DNA of 64,000 nucleotides from Bradyrhizobium sp. CER78. Its GTDB lineage: Bacteria; Pseudomonadota; Alphaproteobacteria; Rhizobiales; Xanthobacteraceae. Shown piece by piece: positions 44,730-53,875 of the stretch. The position numbers and the translations under genes were made by a program. Location of the stretch: assembly GCF_029846235.1 (NCBI RefSeq), contig NZ_JARVWP010000005.1:310001-374000 (forward strand). Reading direction: 5' to 3'. The notes under the pieces are model-generated. The model saw only the letters and a program-made list of their open reading frames with translations, was not told the DNA's origin and made no database searches. Positions within the stretch are counted from its first letter, which is position 1; each line of letters opens with the position of its first letter.

Positions 44730-46509
44730 TGACGACCTCCTTGTGGACGCGGATCTCCGCCGGCGTTCCCGCCGCCAGGGTGCGGCCCAGGTTGAGCACG
44801 GTGACCTGGTGGCAGATGTCGAAGATCAGATCGGCATGATGTTCGACCAGCAGCACGCCGGTGCCGCGGCCGCAGACCGCCTTGATCAGGCTGGCGAGCC
44901 GCTCGATCTCGTCGTTGGAGAGGCCCGCCGCGGGTTCGTCGAGCAGCAGGAAATCCGGATCGAGCATCAGCGCGCGTGCAATCTCGATGAACCGCAACTC
45001 GCTGTGCTGCAGGCGGTCGGCGCGCACATCGGCGAGTGCCTCGAGACCGACGACGCCGAGCAGCGCCCGGGCCTTGGCGGCCAGCACACGCTCGTCGGCG
45101 CCGTTGCGCGGCAATGCGAGCATCGCCTCGACGAAATTGGCCCTCCCCTCGATCGAGCCGCCGATCATAACGTTCTCCAGCACCGAGGCTTCGCCGATCA
45201 CGCGCGGAGTCTGGAAGGTGCGCGCGATGCCGCAAGCCGCGCGTCTGACCGGCTGGCCCGCGGGCAGCGTCTCGTCCCCGAGCGTCATGGTGCCGGCCTT
45301 GGCGGCGTAATAGCCCGAGATCACGTTCAAGGTGGTGGTCTTGCCGCTGCCATTCGGTCCGATCAGGCCATGGATCTGGCCGGGCGCGACATCGAGATCG
45401 AGGCCGTCGATCGCCTTCACATTGCCGAAGCTCAGCGCGATGCCGCGCAGCTGCAGCGTCTTGCCGCCGTCGCGCCGGCGCACGATGTCGACGAGCGCCG
45501 CCGGGCGCGGGACAATGGCGCGGTTGCTGGCGAGCGGACGGCGGTTGCGGAAATCGAGCAGCGCCGCAATGCCGCCGGGCATCACCAGCACGATCAGGAG
45601 CAGCAGCACCGCGTAGAGGAACGTCGACCATGAAGCGAGTGGCGCGGCGATCTCGGGCAGGATGGTCAGAATGATGGTGCCGAGCATCGGCCCGAGGATC
45701 GAACCGCGGCCGCCGATCAGGATCGCGATGAAGAACAGCACCGACAGATCGAAGGTGAAGGCATCGGGCGTGATGTAGGTTTGCAGCGTCGCGAACAACC
45801 CGCCGGCGATCGCCGCCAGCGCACCCGCGAACAGGAAGATCGCGATCAGCATGTTCGGCTTGGAGATGCCGCTGGCCTCGGCGGCGACTTCGGCATCGCG
45901 CACCGCGATCAAAGCGCGGCCGAAGCGGCTGCGTGCGACGTTGGCGCTCATCCAGGTGGTGAACGCGGCAAACGCGATGCAGAGGGCGTAGAAGCCCCAC
46001 GGCGTGTTGAACGGCGCCGGGAATTCCGGCCCGGAAATGCCGATGCCGCCGCCGGTCACGCTCTGCCAGGCCAGCGCGATCTGTGTCACGATGGTCGCAA
46101 AACCCAATGTGGACATGGCGAAGTAGAAGGTGCGCAGGCGCAAGGCGGGCAGGCCGACGATCACACCGAAGATCGCGCCGATCAGGCCTGCGACCGGCAG
46201 GGCGGCGAACACCGGGATGGCGGGCATCACATTGCCGGCGACCAGCACGCTGGTCGTGTAGGCGCCAAGCGTCAGCAGCGCGACATAGCCGATCGCGAGG
46301 TGACCGGCAAAGCCGACCACGAGATTGAGGCCGGACACCAGCACCCAATAGATCGCCATCCGGGTGCCGATCAGCACCCAGTAATCATTGCTGACGAACG
46401 GCAGCAGCACCGCTGCCGCCAGAATGCCGAGGAACGGCAGGATATGCGGCAGCGCGGCGCGCCAGGCGCCGCTGTCGGTTCGGGGCGGAACGGCTGCGAC
46501 CGAGGTCAT
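44710..46509 (-). CDS. LivM permease - LivG ATPase fusion protein
   Basis: 599 residues from the ATG at 46509 (TGATG overlap with livH). Residues ~20-320 are a LivM permease with about ten TM segments (GLNLVVGFAGHLAIGYVALL, IAVRDAEVAAEASGI). Residues ~350-595 are LivG: Walker A GLIGPNGSGKTTTLNVI, Walker B FLLLDEPAAGL. The ABC signature region reads LQHSELRFIEIARAL, lacking the usual LSGGQ-like glycines. Such fusions occur in rhizobial HAAT clusters. It fixes a 1:1 ratio of permease and ATPase. Confidence 0.92.
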   Translation of the reverse strand: MTSVAAVPPRTDSGAWRAALPHILPFLGILAAAVLLPFVSNDYWVLIGTRMAIYWVLVSGLNLVVGFAGHLAIGYVALLTLGAYTTSVLVAGNVMPAIPVFAALPVAGLIGAIFGVIVGLPALRLRTFYFAMSTLGFATIVTQIALAWQSVTGGGIGISGPEFPAPFNTPWGFYALCIAFAAFTTWMSANVARSRFGRALIAVRDAEVAAEASGISKPNMLIAIFLFAGALAAIAGGLFATLQTYITPDAFTFDLSVLFFIAILIGGRGSILGPMLGTIILTILPEIAAPLASWSTFLYAVLLLLIVLVMPGGIAALLDFRNRRPLASNRAIVPRPAALVDIVRRRDGGKTLQLRGIALSFGNVKAIDGLDLDVAPGQIHGLIGPNGSGKTTTLNVISGYYAAKAGTMTLGDETLPAGQPVRRAACGIARTFQTPRVIGEASVLENVMIGGSIEGRANFVEAMLALPRNGADERVLAAKARALLGVVGLEALADVRADRLQHSELRFIEIARALMLDPDFLLLDEPAAGLSNDEIERLASLIKAVCGRGTGVLLVEHHADLIFDICHQVTVLNLGRTLAAGTPAEIRVHKEVVSAYLGG

Positions 46510-47366
46510 CACACCCTCCGCGCGGTCGACGCGCCGAACAGCCCTTGGGGAGCAGCGAGCAACACCACGATGAACAGCGTGAACACCGCGACCGAGGAGA
46601 AGATGCCGCCGACCAGGAAGTTCGCCGCCTGCTGGAACAGACCGAGCGCCAGCCCGCCGATGATCGCGCCGCGGTTGTTGCCGAGCCCGCCCAGCGCCAC
46701 CGGCACGAAGCCGTAGAAATTGAGCAGCGCGCCATTGGCGAAGAAGGCGAGCAGCAGCTGCCCGCCGGAAAATCCGGCGATGCCGCCGACCATTCCGGCG
46801 AGCGCGTAGCTTGCGACGCGCAGATTGCGCTCGGGCAGGCCGAGCGCGCGTGCCGCGAAATTGTCCTCCGCAATGGCCAGGAAGGCGCGGCCGACTAGTG
46901 TGCGGCGGTAGAGATATTCGAGGCCGATGATGGTGACGGCGCAGGCAACGACCGGCAGCCAGAACTTCTCATCCAGCACGCCCTCGCCGAATCCCGCGAT
47001 GCGCGGGAACGGCTGCGGCTCGGTGCCCCATTTGATCGCGGTGACCTGCTGGATCATCAGCGCGACCGCCAAGGTCGAGAGCACATAGAGATGCTGGTCG
47101 AGGCTCTTGAGCACCGGCCGCACCGCGACGAATTCGGTGACGATCCCGATCACCGCGCAGCAGAGCAAGGTCAGCACAAAGCCGACAGCGATCGGCAGGC
47201 CGAGCTTCAACGTGAACATCGAGCCGAACACGCCGCCGAGCATCGCAAGCTGGCCGGCGGTGAAGCTCATCACCCGCGAGGTGGAGAACATCGTGTTGTA
47301 GGTAACGCCGACCAGCGCGTAGATCGCGCCCGCCGCGAGACCGGATGCAAGAATCGAGGCCAGCAT
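46509..47366 (-). CDS. livH: Branched-chain amino acid-type ABC permease LivH
   Basis: 285 residues, about eight TM segments. Family motifs: GAIYALVGVTYNTMFSTSRV at the start, the EAA-like loop FLAIAEDNFAARALGLP, and GFVPVALGGLGNNRGAIIGG. It pairs with the LivM part of the fusion. Stop and next start share one base (TGATG). Confidence 0.93.
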   Translation of the reverse strand: MLASILASGLAAGAIYALVGVTYNTMFSTSRVMSFTAGQLAMLGGVFGSMFTLKLGLPIAVGFVLTLLCCAVIGIVTEFVAVRPVLKSLDQHLYVLSTLAVALMIQQVTAIKWGTEPQPFPRIAGFGEGVLDEKFWLPVVACAVTIIGLEYLYRRTLVGRAFLAIAEDNFAARALGLPERNLRVASYALAGMVGGIAGFSGGQLLLAFFANGALLNFYGFVPVALGGLGNNRGAIIGGLALGLFQQAANFLVGGIFSSVAVFTLFIVVLLAAPQGLFGASTARRV

Positions 47367-47385
47367 CGGCTGCGCCCTCGCCCTT

Positions 47386-48582
47386 TTATGTGTATCCCGG
47401 CGCCAGCGCGAACGTGCCGTTCTTGGCGGTGCTCGATTCCGACATCACGATCTCTTCGGTCAGATAGCCGTTATGCTCGGTCGGCGAGAAGCGGTAATTG
47501 CCGAAATAGCCGGGATAGGTCGACAGCGAATTCCAGTACTTGATGATCCCGGCGCTGTCGGTCGAGCCGCTTTCCGCGACTGCCTTCGCGATCAGCTCGA
47601 TGCAATCGATGCCGCCGGCGACCCACCACAGCAGCGTATCGTTCAGTGCGACATTGGCCTTCGCCAGCCGCGCGACCAGGTCTTCGCTCTTCGGCGGCAG
47701 TTTGCCGGCGCTGTCATAGCTGCAGCTCTTGTAGCCGATCGCGTAGACCTTCTTCCAGTTCTCCGGCTTGGCGACCAGGCTCGCAAGTTCGCCCGACGCC
47801 ATCGAGGGGTGGCCGACGAAGGGAACGTCCCAGTTCATCGCAGCGCGGGTGTTGAACATGCGCGCCTCCATGCCCGTCGAGACGCTCCACACCACGATCG
47901 CCTCGGCGCCAGCATTCTTGGCCCGCAGCATGTCCGGCGTCATGTCGGGCTGCGTGGCATCGACATTGGCCTGATAGACCACCTCTGCGCCGTCCTTCTT
48001 GAAAGCCGCAACGGAGGCGCCGACCGCGGTGACGCCGTAGCCGGTGGTGTCGCCGATCACCGCGACCTTCTTCACCTTGAAGATCTTGAGGCAATAATTG
48101 CGCACGGCGTCGTCCCATTGATTGTTCGACGGCGCGATGCGGAACGCATTGGGGTACTTGACCGGGTCGATCAGGGTCTCGACAACGCAGGGGTGCAGGT
48201 CCGGCATCTTGGCGCGCGCCATGATCGGCGTCGTCGCCAGCGCCTCGCCGGAATTCAGCGGCCCCCAGATCGCGTGCACCTTGGCCTGGCTGATCAGCTC
48301 CTGCGTGGCGTTCACGGCCTTGGTCGGATCGCCCTGGGTGTCGCGCATGACCAGCTCGATCTTGCGGCCCTTGACCCCGCCGGCGCCGTTGATGGCGTCG
48401 ACAGCGAAATTGACGCCGCGGTTGAAGCCGACGGTCGGCGCCGAGCTCGGCCCGGTGATTGCTGCAAGGCAGCCGATCCTGATCGGTTCCGATTGTGCGA
48501 TGGCGGGAGCCGGGAAGGAGAATGATGCGGCGCCCAGTGCGCCGGCGCTGCCCAGCAAGACGTCACGGCGTGAAATGGCCAT
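47386..48582 (-). CDS. livK: ABC transporter substrate-binding protein (LivK/Peripla_BP_6 type)
   Basis: 398 residues from the ATG at 48582 (AGGGAG eight bases upstream); a GTG three codons earlier is possible. Tat-type signal SRRDVLLGSAGALGAASF, cleaved near APAIAQ. The mature domain is a periplasmic binding fold (IRIGCLAAITGPSSAPTVG, GPLNSGEALATTPIMA, VAVIGDTTGYGVTAVG). Ligands of this family range over amino acids, amides and aromatic acids. The neighbouring dehydrogenase hints at a hydroxy or keto acid. Confidence 0.92.
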   Translation of the reverse strand: MAISRRDVLLGSAGALGAASFSFPAPAIAQSEPIRIGCLAAITGPSSAPTVGFNRGVNFAVDAINGAGGVKGRKIELVMRDTQGDPTKAVNATQELISQAKVHAIWGPLNSGEALATTPIMARAKMPDLHPCVVETLIDPVKYPNAFRIAPSNNQWDDAVRNYCLKIFKVKKVAVIGDTTGYGVTAVGASVAAFKKDGAEVVYQANVDATQPDMTPDMLRAKNAGAEAIVVWSVSTGMEARMFNTRAAMNWDVPFVGHPSMASGELASLVAKPENWKKVYAIGYKSCSYDSAGKLPPKSEDLVARLAKANVALNDTLLWWVAGGIDCIELIAKAVAESGSTDSAGIIKYWNSLSTYPGYFGNYRFSPTEHNGYLTEEIVMSESSTAKNGTFALAPGYT

Positions 48583-48743
48583 GTGATGCACTCCCTGTTT
48601 CCCTCTCGGCGCCCGTCGTTTGTTGCGGGACGTCCGTTGATTGCTTGTCCGCGCGCTCAGCGGCCGCGTTTACGGGCGCAAGTTTGGGCTGGATGCGAAG
48701 CTCTTGTCCAGCCCCGCGGACGGCATTGCGCCTTGTTGAACTT

Positions 48744-49727
48744 TCATAGCCGCGGCCGCCGCGTCCAGCGCTCGGCATTGACGGCGCCGACAGGGATCTC
48801 GCCGGCGACGATCTTCGCCACCTGGCGCACGGTCTCCGAGGATTGATGCTCGATCGCCTGCGGCGTCAGGCCGCCGACATGCGGCGTTGCGATCACATTG
48901 GGCAGCTTCGCGAGCTCCGGCGTCGGCATCTGGTCGTGGGCGCGGCCGACATCCATCGCCGCGCCGGCAATGCGGCCATCGCGCAGTGCGGCCGCCAGCG
49001 CCGCCTCGTCGACGAGGTTGCCGCGCGATAGGTTGATGAAGAACGCATGCTGCTGCATCCGCGCCAATGCAGCCTGCCCGATCAGGTTCTCGGTCTGTGC
49101 GTTGGCGACCGCGAGGCAGACGACGTAGTCGGCGCGCGCCAGCAGGTCGTCGAGCGGCAGATGCGCGATCGCGGCGTCTTCGACCGCCGCGAAGGGATCG
49201 GCGACCAGCACGTTCATGTCGAGCACCCTGGCGATCCTGGCAAGATAGCGCCCGATGCTGCCATAGCCGATGATGCCGATCGTGCTTCCCGCAAGCTGGC
49301 GGCCCATCACGACCTCGGGCGCCCTGCCCGCGTGATAGTCGGCTGTCGCGCGGGAGACGCCGCGCGACAGGTCAACCATGAAGCCGAGCGCGAGCTCGGC
49401 AACCGACTGGACGAAGCCGGCGCTCGCCTGCGTCACCAGCACGCCGGCGGCGGACGCCGCGGCCACGTCGATGTTGCGGATATCGACCGCACAGCGCACG
49501 AAGGCACGCAGCTTTGGCAGAAGCGGAAAGATGTCGCCGGGTCCCTGGGTCATGCGATCGGCGACGATGATGTCGACGTCGGCGGCGGCTTCGACCAGTG
49601 CCGCCGCCTCGAGCGCCTCGTCCCCCTCGTGCAGCCTGACGTCGGCGACCGCGCGCAGGCCGCTCAGGCTGCGCTCGCCATAATAGTCGCGGCGCATCTG
49701 CGGTGTATGGGCGAGCAGCACCTTCAT
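48744..49727 (-). CDS. D-isomer-specific 2-hydroxyacid dehydrogenase
   Basis: 327 residues. NAD-binding motif GIIGYGSIGRYLARI, then LSRGNLVDEAALAAAL with the substrate Arg, and the catalytic His in IATPHVGGLT. The region that normally carries the catalytic Glu (DVFExEP-like) reads MDVGRAHDQMPTP, so that residue is not in its usual place. It would oxidise a 2-hydroxy acid or reduce a 2-oxo acid. It lies 12 bases before the dctQM stop, in line with the TRAP and Liv genes, and probably acts on the imported compound. Confidence 0.88.
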   Translation of the reverse strand: MKVLLAHTPQMRRDYYGERSLSGLRAVADVRLHEGDEALEAAALVEAAADVDIIVADRMTQGPGDIFPLLPKLRAFVRCAVDIRNIDVAAASAAGVLVTQASAGFVQSVAELALGFMVDLSRGVSRATADYHAGRAPEVVMGRQLAGSTIGIIGYGSIGRYLARIARVLDMNVLVADPFAAVEDAAIAHLPLDDLLARADYVVCLAVANAQTENLIGQAALARMQQHAFFINLSRGNLVDEAALAAALRDGRIAGAAMDVGRAHDQMPTPELAKLPNVIATPHVGGLTPQAIEHQSSETVRQVAKIVAGEIPVGAVNAERWTRRPRL

Positions 49728-49739
49728 GAGTGTCTCCCC

Positions 49740-51596
49740 CTAATAGCCAAGCGCATGCGGCAGCGCCGTGCTGATCGCCGGCACGAACGCGATCACCAGG
49801 AGGCACAGCAGCAGCAGGCCGAGATAACCCGCGATCGGCTTGATGGTCTGCTCGATCGGCACATTGCCGATCAGGCAGGCGCCGTACAGCCCGAGACCAA
49901 GTGGTGGCGCAAAGAGCCCGAGCCCCATCGCGATGACGAGGACGACGCCGAAATGCAGCGGATCGATGCCGAGCTTGACCGCGACCGGCAGCAGCAGCGG
50001 GCCGAAGATGATCAGCGCCGCGGCGCCCTCGAGCACCGAGCCCATCACCACCAGCACCAGGATCGACAGCAGCATGAACAGCCAGACGCCGTGGCTGCCC
50101 GAGATCGCCAGCATGAGCTCGCCGACAGCGTGCGGCACCTGCTGCAACGTCAGGATGAAGGCGAGCGATTGAGCGGCGGCAACGATGAACAGCACCAGTC
50201 CCGAGCGGACAGCCGATTGCACGAAGCAGTGCGCGAGGCTCTTCACGCCGAGCTCGCGGAACAGCAGGCTGCCGACCGCGATGGCGTACACCGCGGCAAA
50301 GGCCGAGATCTCGGTCGCCGTGGCAAAGCCGCTCTTGAAGCCGAAGAAGATCATGAAGATCAGCCCGATTGAGGCGATCGCGCCGCTCCACAGGCCCGAC
50401 ACCGCGGCGCGTGGCTCGGCTTCCGCGTTCGAGGCAGGACGCTTGCCGAAGATGATCGACACCGCAATCAGGGCCAGCGCCATCAGCGCGGCCGGCAGCA
50501 TGCCCGCGACGAACAGGCCGCCGATCGAGAGATTGGCGACGAAGCCGAGGATGATGAGGTTGATGCAGGGCGGAATGGTTTCCGCCATCACGGCGGAGGC
50601 GGCGAGCAGCGCCACGGCGCCGCCCGGATTCTGCCGCGAGCGGCGCGCCGCCGGGATCAGCACCGAGCCGACCGCTGCGACATCGGCCATCTTGGAGCCC
50701 GAGATGCCGGAGAACAGCACCATCGACATCACCATCACGACGTTGAGCCCGCCGCGCATCCGCCCGACCGCGCGCTGCAACAGCTCGATCAGCCGGACCG
50801 ACATGCCGTTGGCTTCCATCAGATAGCCGACCAGGATGAAGAACGGGATCGCCAGCAGCACGAAATTGTCGATGCCGCGCGCCATCTGCTGGGCGAAGAT
50901 CACGCCGGGCAGCGTGCCCTCGACCCAGATGAAGATCAGCGCCGCCAGCGCCAGCGCAAAGCCGATCGGCAGCCCGCCGAACAGTGTGAGGAAGAAGCCG
51001 ATCAGCATCAGCGTCTGCGACGACGGCACCGACGACGGCGCAAATGCGTCCCAGGCCAGATAGAGACCGACGATGACCGCCGTCGTGATGATGCCGGCCA
51101 CCATATCGCGCAACGGCCGGCTACAGAACGTCTCGAACGCGAACACCGTCATGAACGCGGCGCCGACGCCCATCGGATAGAACGTCCACTCCAGCGGCAA
51201 GCCGGAGCCGGAGGTCTGGCCGGTGGTCAGCCAGCCCATCTTGATGGCGTTGAACGCGACATAGGCGGCAATGACGGCGACAAGCAGCGCGCCGACCGCG
51301 TCGACGACCCGCCGCACGGCCGGCGGCAGCATGTCGACGAAGAAGGCGACGCCGAGATTCTCGCTGCGTGCGAGTGCGCTGGCCGCGCCGAAGAAGCTCG
51401 AGCCGACCATCAGGCCGCGGGCGACGTCGTCGGACCATTCGACCGGCGCATTGAACAGGAAGCGGGCCAGCACTGAGATGCAGACCACGACGAGATCGGC
51501 GGCGAGCAGGATCGCGGCGATCGCGTCACTGATGGCGAGCAGCGGCGCCGTGATCCGTTCACCGCTGCCTCTCGTCGCGACTGCGGCGACTGACAT
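49740..51596 (-). CDS. TRAP transporter fused small and large permease (DctQ-DctM)
   Basis: 618 residues. The N-terminal ~170 are DctQ-like with four TM segments (VLARFLFNAPVEWSDDVARG). The remaining ~430 are DctM with about twelve (MARGIDNFVLLAIPFFILVG, MVLFSGISGSKMADVAAVG, IPPCINLIILGF). It is the membrane part of a sodium-coupled TRAP importer for organic acids. It follows dctP by 7 bases. Confidence 0.94.
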   Translation of the reverse strand: MSVAAVATRGSGERITAPLLAISDAIAAILLAADLVVVCISVLARFLFNAPVEWSDDVARGLMVGSSFFGAASALARSENLGVAFFVDMLPPAVRRVVDAVGALLVAVIAAYVAFNAIKMGWLTTGQTSGSGLPLEWTFYPMGVGAAFMTVFAFETFCSRPLRDMVAGIITTAVIVGLYLAWDAFAPSSVPSSQTLMLIGFFLTLFGGLPIGFALALAALIFIWVEGTLPGVIFAQQMARGIDNFVLLAIPFFILVGYLMEANGMSVRLIELLQRAVGRMRGGLNVVMVMSMVLFSGISGSKMADVAAVGSVLIPAARRSRQNPGGAVALLAASAVMAETIPPCINLIILGFVANLSIGGLFVAGMLPAALMALALIAVSIIFGKRPASNAEAEPRAAVSGLWSGAIASIGLIFMIFFGFKSGFATATEISAFAAVYAIAVGSLLFRELGVKSLAHCFVQSAVRSGLVLFIVAAAQSLAFILTLQQVPHAVGELMLAISGSHGVWLFMLLSILVLVVMGSVLEGAAALIIFGPLLLPVAVKLGIDPLHFGVVLVIAMGLGLFAPPLGLGLYGACLIGNVPIEQTIKPIAGYLGLLLLCLLVIAFVPAISTALPHALGY

Positions 51597-51603
51597 GCCG
51601 ACC

Positions 51604-52635
51604 TCAGGCCTGGGTGGAACGGATCAGATCGACGACGGCCTTCGCCTCGGGCCGCGCCTTAATGAAATTGTCGGTCTGCGGCAGCACGCGCTTGCGGAAC
51701 GCCTCCTTGTCGCATTCGACCACCGTCACGCCCTTCTCCGCCAGCGACGCCAGCGCCTCCTTCTCCACCGCGAGGCCGTGCGCGCGGGTCTCGGCCGCGG
51801 CCGTCTTCGCGGCATCAAGGAACCCCTCGCGCAGCTTGGGATCCATGCGGTTGAAGGTGGTGTCGCTGAAATAGACCGCGAGCGGCGAGAAGATATGCTG
51901 GGTCAGCGCGTAATTCTTCGACGTCTCGTAGAATTTGCTGGCGAGGATGGTCGGCGGATCATGCTCGAGACCGTCGAGCACACCGGCCTGCAGCGCCGTG
52001 TAGATCTCGCCGAACGCCAGCGGCGTCGCCGCCGCGCCCATCAGGCGCAGGCATTCGGTGATGATCGGGTTGGGCAGGGTGCGGATCTTCAGGCCGGCGA
52101 GATCTTCCGGTGTCTTCACCGGCTTCTTCGCCAGCACGCTGCGCGCGCCGAAATTATAGGCCCAGGCGATGATGCGGATATTGCCGCCTTTGAGCAGTGC
52201 ATCCTCGATCGGCTTGGCGGCGCCGGCATCGAACGCCTTGGTCTGCTGCTGGTAGCTTGTGAAGAGGTAGCCGAGGTCGAACGTGCCGACCAGCGGCACG
52301 AGGTTCGCCGAGATCGACGAGCCCGAGACCATCAGGTCGATCACCCCGAGCTTCACCGAGTTGATGACGTCGATTTCCTGGCCGAGCTGGTTGTCGGGGA
52401 AGAAGGTGACCTCGATCTGCTCGCCGAGCCCGTTCGCCTTCAGGCTCTTGACCAGATTGTCGTAATAGACGCGGCCGTTGGCGTATTTGGCGTCGTTGGG
52501 AAGCGACGACGAGCACCGCATCTTCATGGTCGCAGCCTGCGCGCGGCCGATGATGGCGGGCGCTGCGGCAAGCCACGCCGCAGCAGTGACCGATGACCGC
52601 AAGACAATACGGCGGCTCACGCGCATCGACGTCAT
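51604..52635 (-). CDS. TRAP transporter substrate-binding protein (DctP type)
   Basis: 343 residues. Twin-arginine-like signal (VSRRIVLRSSVTAAAWLAAA, cleaved near GRAQA). The mature domain shows LPNDAKYANGRVYYDNLVKS, FFPDNQLGQEIDVINSVKLG and the conserved Arg region LAGLKIRTLPNPI that contacts ligand carboxylates. GEIYTALQAGVLDGLEHDPP is the family signature. First gene of the co-oriented catabolic block facing the GntR regulator. Confidence 0.94.
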   Translation of the reverse strand: MTSMRVSRRIVLRSSVTAAAWLAAAPAIIGRAQAATMKMRCSSSLPNDAKYANGRVYYDNLVKSLKANGLGEQIEVTFFPDNQLGQEIDVINSVKLGVIDLMVSGSSISANLVPLVGTFDLGYLFTSYQQQTKAFDAGAAKPIEDALLKGGNIRIIAWAYNFGARSVLAKKPVKTPEDLAGLKIRTLPNPIITECLRLMGAAATPLAFGEIYTALQAGVLDGLEHDPPTILASKFYETSKNYALTQHIFSPLAVYFSDTTFNRMDPKLREGFLDAAKTAAAETRAHGLAVEKEALASLAEKGVTVVECDKEAFRKRVLPQTDNFIKARPEAKAVVDLIRSTQA

Positions 52636-52705
52636 GATGATGCTCCTCCCCAGGAACGGATCGTTGTTGTGGCTGCGACGCTGGCTGGCGCGAGCTTGGC
52701 AGACT

Positions 52706-52728
52706 ATTTGTCATAATGTATGACAAAT
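52706..52728. promoter_or_regulatory. GntR/FadR-type operator palindrome
   Basis: ATTTGTCATA-ATG-TATGACAAAT, perfect arms of 10 around a 3-base centre. It lies between dctP (start 52635, minus) and the GntR gene (start 52794, plus). The TTGTCATA/TATGACAA core fits FadR-subfamily sites (TxGTxxxACxA-like symmetry). Confidence 0.75.
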
Positions 52729-52793
52729 GAAATGCGGTTGTGCAAGAGCGCGGCTCGGCGGCGGCGCAGGCACCAACCCCAGCGAGGCTTCCG

Positions 52794-53540
52794 ATGTTCC
52801 AGACATCCAACGCGTTGCGCCGGAGCGTGCACAGCCAGGTCACCGACCGGGTCGGCAGCAGCATCGTGCGCGGCGAGATCGGCGTCGGCGAGACGCTGCC
52901 GCCGGAAATGCAGATCTGCGAGATGATGGATGTCAGCCGCACCGTGGTGCGCGAGGCGATCCGCACCCTGACCGGCAAGGGCCTGATCGAGTCGCGGCCC
53001 AAGAGCGGCACACGGGTGCGGCCGCCCGAGCAATGGAATCAGCTCGATCCGGACGTACTGCGCTGGCACCTCGAGACCGCGGAGATCGATCGCTACCTGG
53101 CCAAACTGTTCCAGCTGCGCTCCGCGGTCGAGCCGGCGGCGGCGGCGCTCGCGGCGATCCACGCCGGGGAACACGACATCGCGCGCATCCGCGCCGGCTG
53201 CGACGGCATGGACGCCGCCGCGACCAACGAGGACTTCGTCGCCGCCGACATCGCGTTCCACCAGGCGATCTATTTCGCGACCCGCAACGAGTTCTTCTGG
53301 CCGATCGCGCAAATGTTCGAGATCACCCTGCGCCAGAGTTTTACGATCGCCGCCCCCGGCTCGCACCGCCCGCGCGCGCTGCGCGAGCACCGCGCGGTGC
53401 TGGATGCGATCGTCGCCGGCGATGCCGAAGCGGCGCGCGAAGCGACGGTGGTGCTGTTGGCGCATTCCGCCGACGATCTGGTGCGGATTCGGGGGCGGGA
53501 ATTCGAGACGCCGGCGGCGCGGGATAAGCGGAAGCGGTGA
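52794..53540 (+). CDS. GntR family (FadR subfamily) transcriptional regulator
   Basis: 248 residues from the ATG at 52794 with GAGG seven bases upstream. An upstream GTG would add 18 non-family residues. N-terminal winged HTH: RGEIGVGETLPPEMQICEMM, MDVSRTVVREAIRTLTGKGL. The C-terminal FCD ligand domain has FVAADIAFHQAIYFATRNEF and LREHRAVLDAIVAGD, with metal-binding His/Asp positions. It probably represses the divergent TRAP/dehydrogenase/Liv genes and is induced by a carboxylate. Confidence 0.92.
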   Translation: MFQTSNALRRSVHSQVTDRVGSSIVRGEIGVGETLPPEMQICEMMDVSRTVVREAIRTLTGKGLIESRPKSGTRVRPPEQWNQLDPDVLRWHLETAEIDRYLAKLFQLRSAVEPAAAALAAIHAGEHDIARIRAGCDGMDAAATNEDFVAADIAFHQAIYFATRNEFFWPIAQMFEITLRQSFTIAAPGSHRPRALREHRAVLDAIVAGDAEAAREATVVLLAHSADDLVRIRGREFETPAARDKRKR

Positions 53541-53563
53541 TAAGCGCACCTGTCTCTCCACAT

Positions 53564-53686
53564 CGTCGTCCCGGCGAAAGCCAGGCCCCCTACGCCGCGG
53601 CGGATGTTGCCGGTGGGACTCGTCGTTCCAGCATCGCGCAACTAGCAGCATTTGGGGTCATGGGTCCCGGCCTTCGCCGGGACGAC
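53564..53686. repeat. CGTCGTCCCGGCGAA palindromic repeat
   Basis: CGTCGTCCCGGCGAAAGCC on the left is answered by GGCCTTCGCCGGGACGAC on the right. It follows the GntR stop and could end that transcript. Confidence 0.75.
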
Positions 53687-53725
53687 AGTGAGGAGGGCTC
53701 TCGACTCAACATGTCAAACAACCGG

Positions 53726-53829
53726 TGTCATCACCGGCGAAAGCGGGTGATCCAGTATTCCAGAGACGGCAGTGCTTGAGCCGAGAGGCCTCGGCGTACT
53801 GGATCGCCCGGTCAAGCCGGGCGATGACA
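53726..53829. repeat. TGTCATCACCGGCGAAAGC palindromic repeat
   Basis: TGTCATCACCGG...GGTGATCCAGTA on the left pairs imperfectly with TACTGGATCGCCCGG...CCGGGCGATGACA on the right. An inner hairpin is built on GCTTGAGCCGAGAGGCC. It directly follows the previous repeat, so the two make a ~270-base repeat block before the cupin gene. Confidence 0.75.
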
Positions 53830-53875
53830 GTTGTGGTGTGGACGCAGGTTCGCACTCGACCGCGTCATTAGCTCT

